DNA of 34,930 nucleotides. Origin: CAZACQ01 sp964483725. GTDB taxonomy: Bacteria > Patescibacteriota > Gracilibacteria > Absconditabacterales > Absconditicoccaceae. The stretch spans positions 1-34,930 of the forward strand of contig CAZACQ010000010.1 of NCBI GenBank assembly GCA_964483725.1, given 5' to 3'. The notes under the pieces are model-generated. The model was not told the DNA's origin, did no database searches, and saw only the letters and a list, made by a program, of their open reading frames with translations. The position numbers and the translations under genes were made by a program. Numbering within the stretch: the stretch's first letter is position 1; each line of letters begins with the position of its first letter. Shown piece after piece: positions 28,691 through 34,930 of this stretch.

Positions 28691-31099
28691 ATGTGAATAA
28701 AAAATAAAACTTACTCATTAATTTTAATTTTCTGATTTATACTTTTTTTAAATATATATTTTTTTGATTGAGGATTATTTTTTGATAAAGTTTTTGCAGC
28801 TGATTGAGATGAAGATGAAAGTAATTTTGTTGCAATATTAGAAGTTATTGTGCAATTTTTCTACATAATAACTCGACCTTTTATAACTATTGCTTGAGCT
28901 AGTTTGTCTAATGAATTTGTTTATTGAAGCATATTCAACTTAGATGATAGTTTGTGGATGTTTTGGAATATGATGAAAAACTTTGCAAATTATATAATTG
29001 CATTTGTTTTTCTTGCTTCTATATTTTTTTACCTTTTGAATTATAAACAAGATAAATTCAATCCCAAAAAATTGCTTCCTAAGATGTTGGTTGCGGCTGT
29101 TTGAGTTCAAGCAAGTTGGTTTATAGTTGCTGTATTGATAGATATTAGTACCATACTTACATATAGTTTGTGAGCTATGCCACTTAATGTTTTGGAAAAT
29201 GTAGAACAAGAGCCAGAGCCAATTATGTTGCCAATTATGAGTGTAGATTTATCCGAATTAGAATTTGAGTGACTAACAGATAGTGAAAGAACTGTGATGT
29301 TCAAAAACCCTTGAGATGATACTAGATATGTAAGTTGTAAAACTGATTGAGCTGAAATCGATTGGGAATGGTTGGATAGTGATGAACTTAGAGAATCTTT
29401 GTGAGAAGATGCAGATTATAGTACTGATTGATGTGTATTTTGAGGTAAGCTGTTTTGACAATGATGAGATAACTGGCATGAGGATAGAGAAGATTTGATT
29501 AGCTCATGAAGAGATTTATGTGATCCAACATGAGATGACTGTATGAGTGTAAAAGAATATTCTGATAGTTTGAAATGATTTGCTTGACCTTTGTATACTT
29601 TATTCTGAAGTCTTACTAATATATCTGATATGAGTGTTTTTTGAGTATGAGGTCAGTGAGCTAATGTCTGAGCATACTCAGTTCTTGCAATTATGAAAAT
29701 AATTATATTTTTAGCTTTAGTTATTCCCTTGATAACATTAGCAATCATATTGATTATTAGATGAGTTCTTATTTGGTTGATAGTTGTTGTTTCACCTTTG
29801 CTTGCAATTTCATGGAGTCTAGGTTTGAAAATGTGATTGTCTGAGGATAAAATGTCTATTTGATCAATATTGTGATTGATATTTTTGCCAGTTACTGCAG
29901 CTTTTGCAGTTAGTATTAGTATAATATTTTTGACAGTACTTACTTGAACCTTGGATGAATGAGTAAAATGATGGGAGGCTTGAGTTGAAATTACTAGTAC
30001 ACAAGAAGAAAATGATTCAGATGATGAAGATGACAAAACTCAAACTATTTGTTTTGATTTACCATTGTGAGATGATGAATCAACTCAAACTTGTTTTACT
30101 ACTCCTTGAGAGGCTTTGTGAATATCTCCTTTTTTGGATATATTTTGATGGATTTTAATAAATTTATTTGCAGTAGCTTTGATGTGGGCTATAATTTTTG
30201 CAGCATTAAAAACATCTAAGATGACAAGTTGAGTAGTTAAGTGGGTGGATAATATATCTAAAGAGGCTATGAAAACTGCACCTATAATTCCATGAGGTCA
30301 AAGAGGTCAAAGTATTGGTAGTATTGAGAGGAGTCTATGACATTTAGAAACACAGCCATCAAGAATGCAATGAAAACAATTTAGTGAATGATGATTGCTT
30401 GATGATATAGAAAATCTTCAATGAACTATGTCTTGAAAACATAGAGAGACAAGGAGGGATCTTTCCAAGAATTTAGAAGGTTTGTCTGACGAGGACTCCA
30501 ATAAGTTTACTAGTAAAGTTACATCATCAATTCCATCTTGAACAGATTATACTTCAGTAGAATGAACTGCTATATCTTCTCTAAAACAAAGAGATTCAAC
30601 TTTTGATAATGCAAATAGTTTTGCAGATATAGCATCTGATCCTGAGATGAGAGCTTATTATAATGCGAATTATTGAAATATAGATGAAATATTGGTTGCA
30701 AGTTCACGTAGTGATGATTCAGAATCATTAAGAATGAATTTATTAGAAACACAAAACGAACTTTATGAATCTTTACAATCAGATTCATGAGCTGATACTT
30801 ATTATATATGATCATGAAAATTTATAAAAAAATGAGATATTGTCTATAATTTCAATAATGATTGAAGATTGTATACTTTATGAGAACCATGAGAAATAAA
30901 TTTATCTAATGCTAGTTCAGATGAAATTAAATCATTTGCTGAAACTATAAAGGATTCTGCAATTGAAAATGCAGAGCATAATATTAATAGAATAATCTGA
31001 TTAGATTCTGATAATGAGATTACTATAAACTGAAAGAAATATAGATTTAGTGGTTTCTGAGAAGATGAAGAACTCACACTAGAGGAATTAGACGAATAA
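28691..31099 (+). CDS. VirB6/TrbL-like polytopic membrane protein, paralog 1
   Basis: An 802-residue membrane protein. The start is ATG followed by TGA (Gly). A signal or first helix is at about 9-25 and a second at 47-70. The block FVYGSIFNLDDSLWMFWNMMKNFANY (about 76-101) is shared with the next two genes, as is QASWFIVAVLIDISTILTYS (about 138-157). An outside insertion with Cys and Gly residues spans about 160-330. A second helix cluster follows (IMKIIIFLALVIPLITLAII, then WLIVVVSPLLAISWSLGL, then LINLFAVALMWAIIFAALK). The cytoplasmic tail starts with MKTAPIIPGGQRG and runs 270 residues, Ser/Asp/Gly-rich. VirB6/TrbL proteins form the inner-membrane part of type IV secretion channels; this family assignment is by topology and pattern. 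Codon 62 is CGA where paralog 3 has Trp. Confidence 0.8.
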
Positions 31100-31149
31100 A
31101 TTTAAATGAAAACAAAAAAAAATGCATAAATATATTTATAAACTTATTT
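31095..31149. repeat. 55-bp duplicate, left copy at the assembly gap
   Basis: Identical over all 55 bases to 31250-31304. It contains the end of paralog 1 and the start of paralog 2 (a copy of its ATG at 31122). Two contig ends that overlap but were joined with N would give exactly this picture. Confidence 0.95.
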
Positions 31150-31249
31150 NNNNNNNNNNNNNNNNNNNNNNNNNNNNNNNNNNNNNNNNNNNNNNNNNNN
31201 NNNNNNNNNNNNNNNNNNNNNNNNNNNNNNNNNNNNNNNNNNNNNNNNN
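31150..31249. other. Assembly gap of 100 N
   Basis: Exactly 100 N, the usual placeholder length for a gap of unknown size. With identical 55-bp sequence on both sides, the true sequence probably has no gap, and paralog 2 starts 22 bases after paralog 1 ends. Confidence 0.95.
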
Positions 31250-31304
31250 AATAAATTTAAATGAAAACAAAAAAAAATGCATAAATATATTTATAAACTT
31301 ATTT
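31250..31304. repeat. 55-bp duplicate, right copy at the assembly gap
   Basis: Identical to 31095-31149. It includes the ATG of paralog 2 at 31277 and its first nine codons. Confidence 0.95.
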
Positions 31305-33097
31305 GATTGTCATTACTTTTGCGACTTATCTATCCTTCTTTTTCATTGGCATGATGAGAAGATACAGATTTTTTGATAGAAGTTTTGAATACTTTGGTAA
31401 TGCTTATGAGTTGGTTTTGGATAATACCTTCTGTAATAGCTGGTACTTTGATGACTAATCAGTTTGTTTATGGTGAGTTTATGCATTTGGATATGTATCT
31501 ATGGACACTATGGAATATGATGAAAAATTTTGCAAATTTTGCACTAGGTTTTATATTCCTTTTTGTTATTTTTAAAACATTTTTTAAATGAGAGCCTTGA
31601 AGTGTCCTCAAATCTTATTTACCTAAAATATGACTTGCTTGAATACTTATACAAGCTACATGGTTTTTGGTTGCAGTTATTATAGATATTACATTAGTTG
31701 CGATGGCAGCAGTTTCAGCTTTGCCAGGTTATTTTGTTGATAGTGGTGATGGTGAATATGTGATAACTATGCCCGATAGATGTGATTTTTTTAAGTGAAT
31801 AAAAGATGCTGAAAATATTGATAGTATGTGTCAGTGAGATCAGGAAGTTGATCTTACTGCTATTTCTGCAACAGCAGTAGATGCAAGTTGACCTTTACTT
31901 TATTTTGGTTTTAATGTTTTACAGTTGCAAGATTTTAATCATACTTCTGTTACAAGTTGGGATAATTTGACAGTAGAGTTTTTAGTTAAATTGTTTATAT
32001 CATTATTGTTCACAATTCCTATATTGATATTGATGATAATAAATCTTATTAGAATATTTTGGTTGTGGATGTTTATAGTTTTTTCTCCTTTTGTAGTACT
32101 AGATGCAGTATTTGGTAATGCAGTAACTTCCAAAATGGAGTGAGCTACCAAAAAGTTAACATTAGCAAACTTCGTATGATTAGCATTTCAGCCTGTGATA
32201 GTAATATGAATGTTGTGAATAATTTTGATATTTGTAACTTGATTGATGCAAGTTTTTCAAATTGATGAAAATGAGGATCAAAATGATATAGTAGCAGCTA
32301 ATTTATCTGAAGTTATGAATATAGTTCAAGATGATGGTGATGCAGGTTGACATATAAAACTAGAGGGAGAAGAATGATGAGCACAAATATGAGTTACGGC
32401 TTCTAATATTAAACAGTCCTGAAATTATGTAGGAGGTTTCCTATGATATATAATAATATCTATTTTTGTTTCTTTTATGGTTTGGTCATTGATAAAAGTA
32501 TCTTTTAAGACTTCAGATATTACAAGCTGAGCTGCTCAATCAATGTTTAATTTTGCTGAAGAATCAATGAAAACTATACCAATAGTGCCTTGAACAAATT
32601 ACAGTGTAGGTGCTTTGCAAAGAGCTCAAAAATCATTTTGATGAGAAATGTTTAAGTCAATACAAGGTAGTCAAGCTTCTAAAGTTGAAGATTATATAGA
32701 TTATATTTATTGATGAGAAGGTCTTTCTAGTGAAGAGTATACTACTTTGCAAAGGCGTGTGTCTCAAGTAAGTTCAGGTGATCCTTGAGCTGTAACAAGA
32801 GCCTTTTCAACTCTTAGAAATGAAACAGAATGACCATTGGTTCCAAATAAAGATCCTAGACTTGAAGAGTTTATTGAATCTATTACTAAAAAATATGCTG
32901 AAGAAATTCTTGATGAAAATAATAGAAGAGAATTATTAAATGAAGATGGTAGTGTAAACTGGTCAAGTCATAAATTTAGATGATTTATTAATCATATGAT
33001 GGCTTGAAATAGCGCTCCTAACAAATCACAATTCAAAGATTTAACAACTTCATCAGATTATACTGATGTTAGAACTCAAAATTTAAGAGATATATAA
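31277..33097 (+). CDS. VirB6/TrbL-like polytopic membrane protein, paralog 2
   Basis: A 606-residue protein. The ATG at 31277 gives MHKYIYKLIGLSLLL, then CGA at codon 16, then LIYPSFSLAGG; this is a signal peptide whose core would be broken by Arg but not by Trp. Shared blocks are FVYGEFMHLDMYLWTLWNMMKNFANFAL and QATWFLVAVIIDI. The outside insertion (about 160-225) is shorter than in paralog 1. Helix clusters follow (LFISLLFTIPILILMIINLI, WLWMFIVFSPFVVLDAVFG, VIVIGMLGIILIFVTGL, GYIIISIFVSFMVWSLI). The tail begins MKTIPIVPGTNYSVG, the motif common to all three. Expected to be an inner-membrane channel subunit of a type IV secretion-like machine. The upstream gap does not damage the gene. Confidence 0.8.
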
Positions 33098-33103
33098 GCT
33101 AAA

Positions 33104-34915
33104 ATGAGTACAGTAAAACTATTTATTAAATATTTGCTAATATTTTCACTAACAAGTGTATTCTTGCTTAGTTTTGCTGTTGCTTGAGAATCATTTAGTT
33201 TTGCATGAGAACTTTCTGATGCTACAGAGTCTTCTGTTTGAATTTTGGAAAGAATATTGAATATTTGATACATTGTAATATGGCCTATGTTGGTTGTAGC
33301 AGGAAGTACTATGGATAATAGTTTTGTTTACTGATCTATAATAAATTTTGATCAGTATTTGTGGTATTTTTGGAATATGACCAAAAATTTTGCAAACTTT
33401 GCTTTGTGATTTGTTTTTTTATTGGCAATAATATTTTATTTCTTCTGATATAAGCAAGAGAAGTTTTGACCAAAAAGATTTTTCCCTAGAATGTTGCTAG
33501 CTTGAGTTACTATACAGGCAAGTTGGTTTATAGTAGCTGTGATTATTGATATAAGTACTATTCTAACTTATAGTGTTTGATCTATGCCTCTTAATGTAGT
33601 AAGATGAAGTGAAGTTTTTGATAGAAATGTACTTGTACAAAATAGTGTAAGTGATATTGAAGGAATTTGAAATACATTTAATTCAACATGATCTAATCTA
33701 GTTTGGTTTAAAGATTGAGAGTCCTCATATTTACCTTGTGGTTTTGAGAGGAGAGAATGAGACTATTATTTTTCTTGAGACCTTTTTGATCAAATTCAGT
33801 CTAGTGCTTCAGAAATATCAGACTCTTCTGGTAATATTGAATTAGATGTAGATTGATGATCTTGTGTAGTACAACTTTTATGAAATAGACTTATAGAAGC
33901 ACCAGATGATTCCTTATCTATTACTCAAATAAAGGAAGAAATAGAAGAAGACTGATCTGAATGAACTGATGTATGAATTCCAATATCAGAACTTATGAGT
34001 GTGTGAGAATGACTTACATGAGTTTTTTATACATTGTTTTGAAGTTTTTTGTGAAGTTCTACAATGGCAACTTCTACATATTGACTATCTTCTGATACTC
34101 CGAGTTGACCTATGTTGGCTGTATTATTAATGAAAATCTTTATATGACTTGCACTTTTGGTACCACTTTTTGCTTTGGTAATAATATTGATTGTTAGAGT
34201 ATTTTTGCTTTGGTTTCTTATAGCATTTTCTCCATTATTTGCTTTGGTTTATAGTATGGACTTATGACTTTCAGAAAAAATGTGAAAATTTTCTCTTTCA
34301 TGATTTTTTTGGTTGATCCTTTTGCCTGTATTTGTGGTTTTTGCCTTGAGTATATGATTGATCTTGATGACTATTTTAAGTGAAAGTATATGAAATACTC
34401 ATGAAACCAACCCAATTTGAATAGCTATGGCACAAAGAGAAGATACTTCTAATTCATGCTGGGAAATATGAGATGAATTTCCTGATGTGTGTTTTGGAGA
34501 ACCAGAGTCAAATGCAATATGATTTTCTATTTTCTTGGATTATTTTTCTTGGATAGTTATTAATATATTTTGAATAGCAGTTATGTGGATTTTGGTATTT
34601 GCTGCCATTAGATCTGCAAAGATTACATCTTGAATTGCAGACTATATTGATACTCATGCTAGAGGTCTTTTGAAAACTGCTCCTGTAGTTCCAAGTCATA
34701 CTTGAGTTCATAGTATTTGAGAACTTAAGAAAGCTAAGCAAAGACTTAATGAAGTTCCTGGTAATGCCTATGAAAGACAATATAGAGAATGAGCTGGGCA
34801 ACATGTTAATGAATTTCAGCAAAGATTGTCATGAAATAATAGATGAAGAGATAGTTCTGATGATCAAGATCAGTGAGCTTCTTGAGATGGTGGTGATGGT
34901 AATCAAAATAGATAA
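33104..34915 (+). CDS. VirB6/TrbL-like polytopic membrane protein, paralog 3
   Basis: A 603-residue protein starting six bases after paralog 2. Its signal peptide is MSTVKLFIKYLLIFSLTSVF... with cleavage near AVAG. Residues about 52-72 (IGYIVIWPMLVVAGS) align with paralog 1 residues 56-74, with Trp60 (TGG) opposite CGA62. Shared blocks are FVYGSIINFDQYLWYFWNMTKNFANF, FPRMLLAGVTIQASWFIVAV and DISTILTYSVGSMPLNV. The outside insertion (about 165-330) is as long as in paralog 1 and has Cys residues. Later helices include LMKIFIGLALLVPLFALVII and WFLIAFSPLFALVYS. The tail starts LLKTAPVVPSHTG and is Gln/Gly/Asp-rich. It is closest to paralog 1, so paralog 2 has diverged more. Confidence 0.8.
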
Positions 34916-34930
34916 AAACTACTAATAAAA

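Noticed and set aside
29653..30036. 127-residue minus-strand frame opposite VirB6-like paralog 1
   Set aside because: It lies antisense to hydrophobic helices and has no promoter or recognisable domain. TGA on the sense strand appears as TCA on the other, so long antisense frames are expected here.
31122..31376. Frame running through the N gap
   Set aside because: An artefact of the gap and of the duplicated 55 bp; the real gene starts at 31277 (equivalent to 31122 after collapse).
1..34930. CRISPR arrays, insertion sequences, prophage or integrase genes
   Set aside because: No regularly spaced repeats, transposase or integrase motifs, or terminal inverted repeats were found on reading both strands.

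Overview
This window comes from a bacterium that reads UGA as glycine, which points to the CPR/Patescibacteria lineages Absconditabacteria (SR1) or Gracilibacteria (BD1-5). With the standard code nearly every gene breaks into fragments. With UGA=Gly the + strand becomes a nearly continuous series of long ORFs. UGA sits where glycine is expected in uS11, uS13, IF-1, RpoA and adenylate kinase, and a tRNA whose anticodon reads UCA is encoded at 430-503. The DNA is AT-rich, genes end in TAA or TAG only, and start codons sit in A/T-rich leaders without a clear Shine-Dalgarno sequence. In-frame CGA and CGG codons are rare; at least two fall where Trp fits better than Arg, so the further recoding CGA/CGG=Trp (the Absconditabacterales code) is possible.

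Layout. 1-275 (minus strand): start of an acidic repeat protein. 320-410: divergent promoters. 430-1105: five tRNAs (Gly-UCA, Tyr, Ala, Arg, Glu) with a small two-helix membrane protein between the first and second. 1147-2223: infC-rpmI-rplT. 2241-2326: tRNA-Leu. 2420-7872: a compact translation/transcription operon, bS21-like, rplU, infA, rpmJ, rpsM, rpsK, rpsD, rpoA, rplQ, rplM, rpsI and adk, closed by a strong terminator. 7893-9547: a near-perfect promoter, a small acidic protein and a protein with a C-terminal lytic-transglycosylase-like domain. 9630-27353: a promoter, a giant 4011-residue exported protein, four further exported or membrane-anchored proteins without recognised function, then a terminator. 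27402-28625: a metallophosphoesterase. 28629-34915: a promoter and three tandem paralogous polytopic membrane proteins of VirB6/TrbL type. An assembly gap (31150-31249) between the first and second of these is flanked by an exact 55-bp duplication and is probably a scaffolding artefact.

How it fits together. The first 7.9 kb is housekeeping. The remaining 27 kb looks like a cell-envelope locus. A lytic transglycosylase-like protein (a VirB1-like role), a giant surface or adhesin-like protein with FG-GAP/VCBS-type and Ig-like segments, four smaller Cys-containing exported proteins and three VirB6-like channel subunits suggest a divergent type IV secretion-like or host-attachment apparatus. No ATPase or coupling protein lies in the window, so the system assignment is an inference. 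There is no intergenic stretch longer than about 250 bases; short intergenic regions hold the promoters and terminators listed or nothing recognisable.
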